The notes under the pieces: generated by a model
Seen by the model: only the letters and a program-made list of their open reading frames with translations
What the model was told of the DNA's origin: nothing
The model's database searches: none
Source of the DNA: Bugula neritina
Lineage: Eukaryota > Bryozoa > Gymnolaemata > Cheilostomatida > Bugulidae
Reading direction: 5' to 3'
DNA: 64,000 nt
Assembly: GCA_964035545.1 (NCBI GenBank)
Contig: OZ037765.1
Coordinates: 19,965,995 to 20,029,994, forward strand
Position numbers and translations under genes: made by a program
Part shown: one piece after another, positions 1-13,400 of the stretch
Layout: each line of letters opens with the position of its first letter
Numbering within the stretch: position 1 is the stretch's first letter

Positions 1-1401
1 GTAGTTGCTGAGCAAATCTTTCTTTCATAATTATTTATTATTTTTACAATTATTGCTTACCTGTTGATGATCTCAGCATGTTTTACTAAAAAATGCATAC
101 AAAAGTAATACAATGTACAATTTCAAGAATAAAAAAGATTTTAAGTTGGAAGCAGCAGAACGGTTAGTCAACTCCTAGAAAGTGTTTTAAATTGTTCAGC
201 TTTAAAACTGTATTAATATTGCAATCCATTGCCGCCAGAACACCGCTACCCAAACAGTTATCAACGTGCTACTTTAGGACTGCTAGGAGAGCATGCAGAA
301 TTGAGATCACATTATATAGTAATCGGAATCTGCATTAGCCAATAATAGGTTGGGGCTGTTTTCTTCCGTTCATTTGCAGAACAAAGAAAACAATTTGTAA
401 AATTTAGTTGAGTAAGAAAGCTCTAAATTTTAGCAGCAATCGATGACGATTTGTCAAAACGAACACTTGGATTTCATTCTTAAAACATTATAACTGGTGC
501 AGCAGTTATAATTTTTCAAGAGTAAAATTTTTGATGAATTGGTATTGGACTAATATATCAGTAGAGGTGCAAGGAAGAATACTTGTGATTATGCAAGAAG
601 CCTGATTGTGAAGCATTAGCTTAAAATTAAAGGTTCATGCAAATCTTTGCGAGTTGAATTGATTGAAAAATATTCAAAGCATCTGTAGTCTATTGCAAAT
701 TATCACTAATGCTTTCAAAATTATTCATTGAATAATATAATAATACTTGAAGACCACTCTCATGAAATTAATCTACAGTACCTATATTGGAAATTTGACA
801 AAAAAAACCTCATTAACATTTGGTCTTAACTCACCACCCTATATCACAACACGGGTTTATTAATTTTGGTCTGCAACAAAACTGAGAGAAAAAAAACTGC
901 AGTCTTCAACTATGTTTTCGTGTGTGAGCGCATTGACCAGTATGGCTTCATAACTTGCAACTTAACAATCACACAAATACTTGTGGAATTTTAGTAATGG
1001 AAACTTTTTTAAATTATTGAATTAAGCAATGTGGAACTGCACTATTTGTAGCATTTACTTAGCTAGCTAAATTGCGTAGCATTTTATAAGATGAAAACAT
1101 AATATACAGGTATAATTTATTTCTAATAATATAAAATAATAAAATTTAAAAGCATTTCAGTAAAATCAATTGGCAAATATTTGGTAAAATAAAAATTTCA
1201 GAGCCAAACTACCAACTAATCATATAAAAGCAAAAAGGGATAAAATTATCATAAAATTTACAGACAATTGAAATCGAATTACAATGAGGATGCAGAAAAA
1301 ATGCATGACTTGATACAGGATAGAACAAGTTGGTTAAAAACAATATTTTTGCGTTTAAGAAAGTCAAATTGAACAAATATTCGTTTTAATGTGTACTTTT
1401 A
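1..1401. other. Sequence downstream of DNMT1, no gene seen
   Basis: AT-rich, no ORF of interest on either strand, no exon-like coding stretch. It should contain the DNMT1 3' UTR. A minus-strand AATAAA lies at 1122-1117, about 280 nt past the stop, and is a plausible but unproven poly(A) signal. Confidence 0.5.
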
Positions 1402-4400
1402 TCAACAGTTTTCTTGTTTGAGTTTCATCAAAACAGATTTCAGAACCTCTTCACCCAGAGCTTTCCCGAGTGGTGGCGGAACAGCATTGCCAACCTACAA
1501 GTGAAAGAACATGTTTAAAATTTGGAATACGTAACTTACAAACCAACTTTGAATGCGATTCTTTTTCTTGAGCTGATGTCAAAGTTTGAGTTGAGAAAAC
1601 TTTTGAGAATAAAATAACATCAAATAAACTTTAACACTTTATTATATCCAATACATGTCACTTTGTCTATTGAGATTGACATGCATGCAGTTATATTGAT
1701 TTTATTAAGTCCCTTTGATCAGCTACTTGGGAGCGCATACTATATACAAGAACTAAAGCTAGAAATTAAATTTAATTAGATAATGGTAAACAACTTTGCT
1801 GAGTTTTGCAAACATTCTAAAGGCTAATTAGGAGTAAATAGAAACAGCTGAATAATATAGGAAGTTGATCATTTTATTTTTTTGGGGTAAAGTTAATTGC
1901 TCAGAAACAAAAGTAAAATTATAGCATTTGAACAGTTCCACAGAATGCTTATGTAATTGACAGCTGTATCTGCCAAGTCTAATGTACTGTAGAACCACAC
2001 ACCTGTCTATGCCTGTCAAGTGTAGAGCCATAGAATGCAAAGGAGTCTGGGAAACCTTGAGACCTGGCACATTCTCTCACACTCACAACTCTGTGTTGCT
2101 CGGGGTGGAGCACTCGGCCCTACAAAATTTCATTTTTTGGGAACCAATTTGTTAAAACATCACTAAAATTCAAGCCAACAACTCACTAGTGACTGACGGA
2201 ATGTAACAAAGCAGCTTTGAACTGACCTGTTGGACTCGACGGATAACTAATCAATCACTCAATCAATCAATCAATCAACTGACCTGCTTGCCCATAGGCT
2301 CAGGGTTGGTGACTGTAGTGGAGAAGAAGCCATCCCACTCCAGTCGGCCATAGAGTCCCGCCCAGTGATTGTGCCTGTTTCCTGTGTGAGGCAGACACCA
2401 GGGAACTAGAGTGTTGAACTGCCGGAACTCAGGGTCACACTTCCCGCCGTCTGAGCACGAGCAAACACCTCTCAGCGCTCCACTCGCACTTTTCCCGTTC
2501 TTTGGATCTCGGTGTGTGTATTTCCTATACAGCATCAATTCAAATAATAAAGTTCACTTTAACGTGAACAAACACCTAGTTGCTGAAGGAGAAAGAGCAT
2601 CTAGTTGGTGCGACATGCAGATCTGTCCATCAGTGCCTTTGCTGACATCACCAATATATCATACGTACATCAAAACTGTCACAACTAGTTCTTGAAGCAA
2701 AATTAATAAACAGAGTGGGTTGGGAGCTCCACACAACAATTTAAGGTGATATTATAATCTAAACGCTTTTTGTTAGCAACACATCAGGCCATAAAAATGT
2801 TTAGGCAAAGAATGTGCACAGTTATAGTGTTGCAATTTGCATTCCTTATACCCCTGAACAGTGTTTATAAAAATTCCTATTGCTATATTCTTAAATTTGA
2901 ATCACCAACCCTACAGCAACAAGAAAAGTCAGCAAGTCCGAAATACATTTGCTTCCATGATATCAATGTAAAACTACAAGAAATGACTGAGTGATTGCGA
3001 CTGGTGTCCCAACAACGTGCGCTGGCAATCTCACAAAATGCTGCCAACCTTATGAAATCGTGTGACCAGCTGCATATTTGGAGTTTATTTCATTGGACAC
3101 ACCACGAATGCTCATCTAATAGTAGGCACTTCCACACAACCCGTAGTATGTGTAACCTATGCGCTTTACTAGTGTTTAATTAGCATGCCAAGTCAACAGG
3201 AAAAGGGAGAGAAATCTGAGAATGTGACTCACAGAACTTTAGCCTTGGTTCCATCACTTAGTCGCACTTCAATGTTGGGGAGGAGTCTCCAGTCAGACCC
3301 AGGATGAGTGGGGATGTGAGACATTCTAGCAGCTACCAGTGGGTTCATCTCTTTACACACATGATCTATCAGCTTCTCTTGGTTACCCCTTATCTACACA
3401 CATATCATGTTGATACAAATTATACCACTGGCCATACTATTATCTTCTGATTTTGAATCCATTCTTTTTAAATAAAATACAACCGGAAGTCAACAGTTTC
3501 AGTTAACTTTGTGTTGCATTATAGCATTGTTGTTATACAGACTTTAAGAGAAAAAGCTATGTAAAGCTTTTGGATAAAAAGCTAATGCTTTATGTACATA
3601 CTGTCTGGGACCTAGTAACATGTTCTATGCTCAATAAAGCTTATTCACGTAATACTACACTTTGTATAAATAATAAATAATGCAGACAAACCTTCTACAC
3701 ACAACAAACACACGAATGACCGACTCTATACTATCTCATGATGTAATGCTAGACAGCAGTGAATAACATACAACATGAGTACGGAATCTAGAAGAAACAA
3801 ACCAGTCTCTGGAAGTGAGTAGTTGCCTCGTGGCTGTAATTCATAGACGACAGTTTGTGTCCATTGTTAATCTTCGGCAGATCGGACATACAATCTCTAA
3901 CAGTAATGGTCCGGTAGGGGGCGCTGTGTGTGCGAGTAATGTTGGACAGGTACTAGAGAATTAAGATTGGAGAAATATAGAAGACAAGCCGTGCAAGTAG
4001 ACAAAGCATAGATGACAAACAAATTTATAAGTAAAGTAAAACCCATAAATATATGACTTAATATTCAATATTTGCAAGTATTGATAAGCACAGCACAAAA
4101 GAAAATATAATAAAATATTTAGTAATCAAAATGTTTACCTTGACATCTCCAATAACAACACTAAGCTGTAGAGCTCGAGGGGCAAACACATGCTTTGGCT
4201 CAGGATAAAAAGGTAATATTTCTCCAGGAGCTGCAGCCATTATTATAGCCCTGCAAAGTGGGTTCACATGAGGTTAAACCTGAGGTTTAGAGTAGGTAGG
4301 AAGATTTACAAGGGTCATTTTACATACTTTAGTACACACTGGAAATCTCCAGTTTTTAGCTATTTTTCACAATTTAATTGCTAATGTACATGGGGTTTTG

Positions 4401-7400
4401 CCCAAAACTAGTAAAATATCAATAAATACACCTGAATAATCAAGGTTCTTCTTAATTTTGCTTGATTTCCCATGTTTTTCCTAATTATTCAGCCACTTTC
4501 GATTGCGGACCGTTATGGTTTTTTCATAACGGAATGCAAGTTCATAAACAACTTGAAATAAATTTGGTCAATTTAATCAAGGTATATGTATATGGAGCTA
4601 ATATTTAAAGTTAATTCATACTACATTGTTATAAAAAATAAATTTTAAGCATCACTGAGTATAGCAATTGCCAAGATTTGAACCATAGTTTTACGGTAAT
4701 TTTACACTCGTTTTTTTCAAAAAAGAAGGCAACTCTCAGTAACTTTTGCCTAAAACACCAACCGACGGCCATGCTCATCACCTTAGCTGTAAAATGATTA
4801 AAAAGCTTCACTTGGCATACACACATAAACTAGCAGTCAGACGTATTCTCACCTGCGTCTAGTCTGTGCGACGCCGTAACAGCCTGCCTGCATCACGCCG
4901 AACGTACACTGATATCCCATAGCTGTGAGACAACGCAGAGCCATCTTCAGCACCATAGAGTTTTTGTAAGACACAAAGTTTCTCACATTCTCCAGTATGA
5001 AGAACTTCGGCCGGTAGTAGTCGCAGTAACTGAGGTAGGAGGCTATCAGTGAGTTCTGAAAAGGAAGACGAATAAAACATTTATACTTATATTGTGGCAG
5101 TAAACAGAGTCTTTGCCAACTATGTACCTCGTTGAGCTAGTCAACTCATTTCCTGTATGCATCAGTTTGTTACTCAAAAACTTTTGCCATTGAGCTAATT
5201 GTTATCTACTGGTTGGGAGGGTTGTTTATTCAAAAAGGCATTATTTTTAGCCGCAGAAATTAATTTTAAAAATAAAAAAACTGCGCAAACTTTTACTCAT
5301 TGAAAAAGCAACACATCTTTAAGGCTATAATTAGAATACCTTGAATCTAGAATATTCCCGTTGGTTAAATCTGTTCATTCCACTGAACCCCTGGCAGGGA
5401 GGTCCTCCACACAACATCTCTACTTCACCTTTTTGAGGAAGTGTTTGACCCTGCCTATTCTTAGTCTCACCCTGTGAAATACAGATTTTCAGATATTAAA
5501 GACTGGGCAATGTGGTGCATGCTTTATAAACTGAGACAACATATTTATAATTATTAAAATTGTCAGAAGAGACACATAGAGAAGAAAACTTCCATTCCTA
5601 TGAAAACATTTCTAGTTTTGCCTTGGTAGGTAGCGCAACTACGCACTTTTATAGTTTCAGAAGTTATATGGAGTTACAAAATTAAAGCCGACTTCCACTG
5701 ACTAGATCTAGACCAAAGTGATGCAAGGATCAGGTAAGATGCAAAAGTGTGGTAGAGTTAGGCAAAACCCACCACCCAAGCAGGACATAGCAGTGAAAGG
5801 TAAACAAAGGTGCAGGTAAAACAACTTCATACCCCTATTAAATTCGTCAGAAAATTTCTGACAGCGAAATGAGAGTCAACCAACCTGGATGACTAGTTTT
5901 AGCAGCTCATTACAGTCATCTGTGAAAACAGTGCAGTTGGCAGCGTTGAGGGCGTAGGCTCTGGCAGCAGGTTCCACCTTCTCTATGGCCCACCTGCTCT
6001 CAGCTATACCACACTGATGTAAACCGGCTGACAGTCCTATCAACCAACATATGACAGGTAACCATGTTATGAAGCTTTGGAATACTCTTACATTGTAGAA
6101 GTATTTCTCAATGTAGAAGACAACTCTTAATCAATTGACTAGACAGTTGCCAGTCGTCAATATACTCTAGAGTTGGAGTGTAGCTCTTTATAGCTGTACA
6201 GACATGTATAGTAACAGATGTACAGATAATCTGAAATCTAAGGTCAGCATACAACATGTAACCGGCAGTACCGCTCTTCTCACTTGTATATTATATATAC
6301 AGCACATTTGATATATAACATTATATTATAAATACAGCCTACATTTTATATTATATTATAAATACAACATATATTATGTATTACATTATATTGTATATAT
6401 TATAAATACAACATATATTATGTATTATATTATATATTATAAATACAACATATATTATATATAGCACATGCCATATTGTATGAGCTACAAACAAACCTCC
6501 ACAACCAGCAAACACATCTAAACATTTTAGTTTCTTGAATCCATTCATTTCACTGTCGTCATCTCCAACCTTTGCCTTCATCTACAAAAATAATGGAGTG
6601 GATCATTAGAGGAATCACATAACAGCAAACATGCATATTAGTTTGGGCTTTGGGCCATTTTTTCAGTCTATTTCAATTGATATCACTACAAAGTTATTTA
6701 ACATTTCTTTTGGTTTTACCAGGCAAAGCTTGATAAGCCTACACTGTGCTTTCTTTTGCATAAATTATAAGGTTCAAGCTTCAGGTTCATGTTAATGTAT
6801 TACTGTATGTATGCTTTTGCTAAACTCAACAAATGAAATGAAATTTGAGAGACTATTTAGTTTCATGAAAGAAAACAGAAACACGTACTCTAATGCACTA
6901 CAGGAGTAGAAGAAATAATATTTTTTTCAGTGTAAACCAGAAAAACTTAGAGTTAAAAGGATAAACATTATAGAAAAGCCCAGCAACAGAATAGCACTAC
7001 AGCTAGCCCAGGTGAACAGAACGTAAATGGTCGACAGCGGGCAAAAGAAACTTCTATTAACTAAGTGTGACCTTGTTCACGTATGGCAGTCTAAGAATCT
7101 TATTCTATTGCCTGTGGCCTCCACCAACAGGTGAAGGAAGGAGTGTATTAGTGTGAACTACTAACCTTGAACTTGTTAGCATCTTTGGGAGGTTCTGTAA
7201 ATTCCCTCTCATCAGCATTATAGGCCTGAATGAATTGTATAAAATAACTGCATGTAATCACATGGATATATGCAAATACAGAGTAAAACCAAACTACAGT
7301 CTAAAAGGCATGGAACAGACAGAGTAATAACATGAGCATTATATCTGTTTCAGAAACCAATACTTTTCAAGTAGAAAACCCACAGAGCTGTGAAAATAAA

Positions 7401-10400
7401 GCAAAGTTGTACCTCTGAGAAATAGAAGTGACCGTCTTTGAAGAATTTTTCTTTCAACTCTCTGCCCCGCGGCGTCTCACTATCCTTCTTAGGAATGTAG
7501 TAGACATCGAGGCTGCCATTTGAAGAGGTCAATGAAACATTTATCTCTTCCTCACTCCAGTAGACTATATTGAGATCAGTCTTATGTATCAGATCATCCT
7601 TCATGTGAGTATTCTCTGGCCTGTATGTATACTAGAATGTAGTTATACTGTATACTAGAGAGTAGTTATACTGTATACTAGAGTATAGTTATACTGTATA
7701 CTAGAGAGTAGTTATACTGTATACTAGAGTGTACTTATACTGTATACTAGAGTGTAGTTATACTGTATACTAGAGTGTAGTTATACTGTATACTAGAGTG
7801 TAGTTATACTGTATACTAGAGTGCAGTTATAGTGTATACTAGAGTGTAGTTATACTGTATACTAGAGTGTAGTTATACTGCATACTAGAGTATAGTTATA
7901 CTGTATACTAGAGTGTAGTTATACTGTATACTAGAGTGTAGTTATACTGTATACTAGAGTGTAGTTATACTGTACACTAGAGTGTAGTTATACTGTATAC
8001 TAGAGTATAGTTATACTGTATACTAGAGTGTAGTTATACTGTATACTAGAGTGTAGTTATACTGTATACTAGAGTGTAGTTATACTGTACACTAGAGTGT
8101 AGTTATACTGCATACTAGAGTGTAGTTATACTGTATACTAGAGTGTAGTTATACTGTACACGTAGAGTGTAGTTATACTGTATACTAGAGTATAGTTATA
8201 CTGTATACTAGAGTGTAGTTATACTGTATACTAGAGTGTAGTTATACTGTATACTAGAGTGTAGTTATACTGTACACTAGAGTGTAGTTATACTGCATAC
8301 TAGAGTATAGTTATACTGTATACTAGAGTGTAGTTATACTGTATACTAGAGTGTAGTTATACTGTATACTAGAGTGTAGTTATACTGTATACTAGAGTGT
8401 AGTTATACTGTACACTAGAGTGTAGTTATACTGTATACTAGAGTGTAGTTATACTGTATACTAGAGTGTAGTTATACTGTATACTAGAGTGTAGTTATAC
8501 TGTATACTAGAGTGTAGTTATACTGTATACTAGAGTGTAGTTATACTGTATACTAGAGTGTAGTTATACCATGATTGTATACCACATTGTTAACATTTTC
8601 ATTTGGCGCTATGCTAAATCACAGTGTGGTTGTGCTTCAAGTTAAAGAAGAAAAACAATATTCAGCATAGCATGTTCAGCATATGGATAGCACAAAAATT
8701 AATTTCAATACTAAACACAGTTTTTATGGATCAAAAAAATGTCTCTTACATTTACGGAAAATATTGCCCGTTTTCAAAAACCAAGTGCATGTAGTAGTAA
8801 TGACTAGATTAACTGAGAACGAATTGGTTAAAATTTACACAAACATCTAATGAAAACAGAAGCTAGTATGGCACAGCAGGGATGTATTGCATATTGTTGT
8901 CAATGGCCGGTTTTTACAAATTAATTTGATAGCAAACATCTATATGAATAAATATAGGAGGTTTTACTGCCGGTAGTTTGAAAGATTTGTTAAGTAAAAA
9001 CATGAATAGAAAAAATAACTTCTGTTTTTGAAGTACTATCGCAAGGTTTATAGCTAAAAACCAAGCAAAATCAACCGTATTTTTCGGTATAAACATCAAT
9101 GGACTGTTCTATCATTCTCAACTCTATATTAATGCAAGTAGTTCTCAAACCTGTAGAACTTTGCCACTCGAAGGTGCACATCTTCAATGTTGTCCTTAGT
9201 ATATATTTCTAAAATTCTAGCGACTAGAAAAGGATCGGGGCATGCATCGTTGGACCCTTTAACGTAGCTGTTTGATCGCCTATACACTTCAGGATACATG
9301 ACATCATCGTCGTACTGAAATTTGACAGAATTACATAAAAACTTATTAAATGTGTAGTACAATTTGATGAGGTTATAGCATGAATAGCTTCTTATATTGT
9401 GCAGTCACACATTTTCCTACTTTCATCAAGTGTCATAGTAGAATATAAAAGAAGTTAAAAGAAAAAAAGCAGACATGCAAGTCTCTGCAAAAGAACAGCA
9501 TAAACCTAATATTGCAACATTTTGAAGTTGAAAATCAAAAGCAACAAATTTATCAAATATTAGCAGGAAAAAATTATCAGGGTTTACAGCATATATTAAA
9601 ACGCACCTTAGAGCTAAGATCTTTATGTGTTGACTTTCTGTTCTTTCTATATTTAAAATTGTATGCATCTGGGTCCAGGAAACAGCCGCCGCCCACTCTG
9701 TACTTATGACCTTGGTACTCCACTGTAGCATACAAGCTCCTCTTACCAGTAGATGAATCCAGTTTCTGCCCAACTACCATCTTTTCCCTCTGGAAAAAGA
9801 ATTATAAAGACAATCCAACAAATGCTCATGGAGACCATTCAGTCAGATAAAAAGATGGCAGAAGGCATTACAGCTGATGTAGCCAGACGTTTGTCATACA
9901 AGAACTGGCAGCTAGTTACCAGGTTGGTGTACATGTGCCTTAACTATACATTGATTACAGTTACAAAATAAACATCAGTAAAATAATGGGAAAATAGGAA
10001 CACAATATGGCATAGTAGTGATGATTATTAGTAGAAATGCAATGTATGAATAGCATATAACTTAAGACACAAGCTAGCCAACGACTGAAAAATTAATTGA
10101 CAATGAACCAGGGTTAAAATTTAGAACATAGAATGTTAATATAATTATTTTACTTGCAGCATAAAATGATGCTACAAAATATTATGTATCTAGTATTTCA
10201 CATAATATCAGACACAATTTCAAAATATTAAGCCAATACTACTTCAACATGTTAGGCTGAGCAAAATTTTACCTTTTCCTTCTTGGCATTCCTCACACAA
10301 GCATCGCAAAACTTGGCTTTTTGATCTATGTTCTTCACTACAGGGATGTCTTCGAATCTGGCCAGTTTGGTGTCATACCTGTAAAAGTGATTAGCATACA

Positions 10401-13400
10401 TAGCAAATCAAATACTATTGTAGCAAATCTCTCTCCTGAACATTACCAAAGGCTAGCCTTACTACAACTAATGACGCAGCAGGTGAAATGTATTGAAAGC
10501 ATCACTGATGTGAATAGTTTAATTCAAGTTGATGAGAGAGTAAATTATGTATGAGTTGACCAGCCGAAGAATCCCATTGCTAAACAGAATAGAAACACTA
10601 AAACTCTGTCAGCACGAGAAAAAGTATTTCCCACCACAGCTCCTCCCATTTTGAATGAGTCATTACTGGTGACCCAAGCTGTTTTCATTACATACCCCAT
10701 CAATTTAGAAATATAGAAATTGTGGCACATCAAACTTAATGGGATAAAACCTGAGAAGACACAATTTAAAGAATTCCTGACACATCACACTTATGCATTA
10801 TTAAAATATTCAAACATATATCTAAGATATTGTCTACAGTCTGTAACTTTAAGTTTTTAAGCCAGTTTAGTGATTAGGCTGTGTGTTGCAGCAGCTACGA
10901 ATAGCATGCAGGGAAAGTCAGCAATAAGTAGTATCAGTTATATAATACAGCATATTTTAGAGCCAAACCAAAACATAATCTGCATGCACCCAGAAACTCC
11001 AAATATTTCAGAACAGTTTGCACAAAACTTATTAAAAACCACAATTATTGGGGTATACAACCCTCAGTCTGCAAATGACAGCTAAGATATATTAAGATAT
11101 ATAAGGTATAATTATATTAGATATATAATGATTTAACAAAGGACAAATATATAGTGTCGGGGATTTTGTTTAGTAAATGTGATTAAGTACCTGTTAAAGT
11201 TGACATTAGTTTTGAGTTGACAATATGTCACAAGGTTACAACCATCCTTTCCAGAATACAGCCGTAACAACACATGTACAACATACCAAGACACTGCGTA
11301 CTAGCTACTCACCATTTCTGACAGAAGAAAGAATTATCCTGATCAGCTGGTATAGGACTCTGACCATCTACCAGCCCACCGAGGTCAAACCAGTCCTCAG
11401 CTGGTTTCTGGTAAATGACGTCTGCTCTACCTTCTATACTAGCAGCTTCCATATCGTCACACTCATCGACGAGGAATAGTTCGGTCTTATCACCCGCTTC
11501 CTCGAGTACCGTATCAGTAGCTCGCCTACAGGAAGTAGAATGCGAGATCTGCATAATTCTCACATGATGTCACCAGTCAGCCACAAAATATCTGACACTC
11601 AGATTCTAAAGTTTCCGCAGAGCAACCAATAACATGAAGTGAAAACTAATTCCAAAATAACCTTGATGTTTGAAACGTGAGTTTGCCGAGAAAAATACCA
11701 CAAACCTATTATACTATCTGCCCAACTCTAAATAAATTTTTGTGGGTTTATAGCCGCCATCCCTGTGAGAAGCCCTGACAGATAAGGTTTTTTAAGCATG
11801 CTACGGACTTTTCACTAGTGTGGCAACTCTAACAAGGAGAGGTTAAACAATGAGATCTTACAAAGTTCACTACACGTAAAGTTTAGTATATAAAAGAATA
11901 TTTTGGAAAGAGTTGGAAAAGTTTAAAATCTGCTGTAAGTAAAGTTTTTCTTACATAACATTTTGGTACGTATCCAACAAGTATTGATGTATCGCAAGAC
12001 TGTTCACTATATAATCAAATAATGATCAACACACTTGACTAAGCAGACGCATGCATATGCATTACTCTGACCAATAAAACTGCTGGTAACTTACGTAAAC
12101 CAATGAACATGAAGATGAGAACCACCCTTGCCATCTTTCCACATATACTCAATTCTACCAATATCATTCACAGCGGGCCTATCTTCATCGGCCACAGCCA
12201 CAAAGTCCCCGACTTTGTACTCTTGCCCACCAATCTCCACTCTAGAGTAATACTCCTTAGCCTTGATTGTGTCTAGAGGCTCGCCGATGAACTTGACTGT
12301 ATTTCTCTTTGACCCTGTCCTACAAATACAGTAATTACAACATAACACACAGTTATTAGCAAGGTAGCAACTGTAGAGTGAACAGGGAGAAACCCCAGCC
12401 CACTTACTTAAACTTCTTCTTAGCTTTTTCTTTCACATCTTTGGCTTTCTTATCCATTTCATCCTCATCTTCCTCGTTGTCTTCTGCAGTCTCAGCAGTT
12501 TGCACAGCCATGTTGGGGCACCTTACAATACATGGTCACGCCGTGTAACTATGGTAACAGAAGGGTATTGAAAGCAATACCATTTCTGATAACCCTGTCA
12601 CCAATTACTTTCATGACTACCTATCACCCTACGCATAGCTCTCATCATGTCTTAATGCAATTGCATAACATGCGGACACTCCAAACAAAACATATTATGT
12701 TAGTTACAAAGGCTATGATAAAAGTTATTATGCACATGTGAACAGCTCAAAGTTGAAGGTAATGACTAGTAATTGCAACACATGCATGTATATGTTGAAA
12801 AAGTAACTTGGTATGAATCACTTCACTAATATTCAACAGCTGTATAGCCCTACAGAACATAGTTGTTTCATATCAACTAATTATTTTATTATACGTCTAG
12901 TATTAAAAATAAATACCTAGGAGCAGCCGTGGTCTAGCGGTTAGTAAATACAAGCCAGTATTTCGAACCCAGTAAAGGCCATTGGTGATGTTAGGAAAGG
13001 CTTTCTAATTGGTTCCTTACCACAAGGAGCGCTCGTAGGATAGTGACTATAAACCCAAGTGAGCTTTACTTAAAAATAAACTACCTGCGAAGTAGACAGG
13101 CCTGCTTCATAGTCCCGTTGCCCCCGAACTTGCTCATGTTCTTACAGTTGTTACACTTGCCACAGTCTGGCTGGAGACAGACATCACATTGTCCACACCT
13201 TCTTCTCCTAGCAGCGCTGCCGCTGTCCTCAATTTCTTCCTACAGACATAACAGTGCTTATCAACCAACCCAAACATGCTCTGCATTTAAACTTCAGGCT
13301 AATGGTTGTCAGGCTAATGATTTTCACATTATGGTTTCAATTATCAGTGAAACGAACTGAAATCTTCATTATTTTATTATACGCAAAAGTGATGGTGGTT

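Larger units (their letters stand above)
1402..6581 (-). other. DNMT1: DNMT1 catalytic C5-methyltransferase domain (exons 20-29)
   Basis: All diagnostic motifs are present in order: motif [13 protein letters not shown], motif [17 protein letters not shown] with the catalytic Cys, motif [11 protein letters not shown], motif VIII QTRRR, the target-recognition region with [15 protein letters not shown] and [11 protein letters not shown] (the Cys/His zinc ligands of the vertebrate enzyme), motif [19 protein letters not shown], and motif [10 protein letters not shown]. No key residue is missing, so the enzyme is predicted active. The domain ends 17 residues after motif X. Confidence 0.97.
7166..12521 (-). 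other. DNMT1: DNMT1 acidic autoinhibitory linker and tandem BAH domains
   Basis: Exon 12521-12408 gives an acidic then basic linker ([21 protein letters not shown]) corresponding to the CXXC-BAH1 autoinhibitory linker. Exons 12319-12095, 11525-11313 and 10378-10273 give BAH1 ([36 protein letters not shown]). Exons 9789-9607, 9314-9151, 7620-7413 and 7225-7166 give BAH2 ([51 protein letters not shown]). Confidence 0.93.

Noticed and set aside
7629-8569. Possible CRISPR-like array
   Set aside because: Units are contiguous 23-mers with no unique spacers, in an intron of an animal gene.
12408-12521. DNMT1 start at the Met of this exon
   Set aside because: The preceding residues CPN complete the CXXC finger begun in exon 13239-13085, and seven further upstream domains join in phase.
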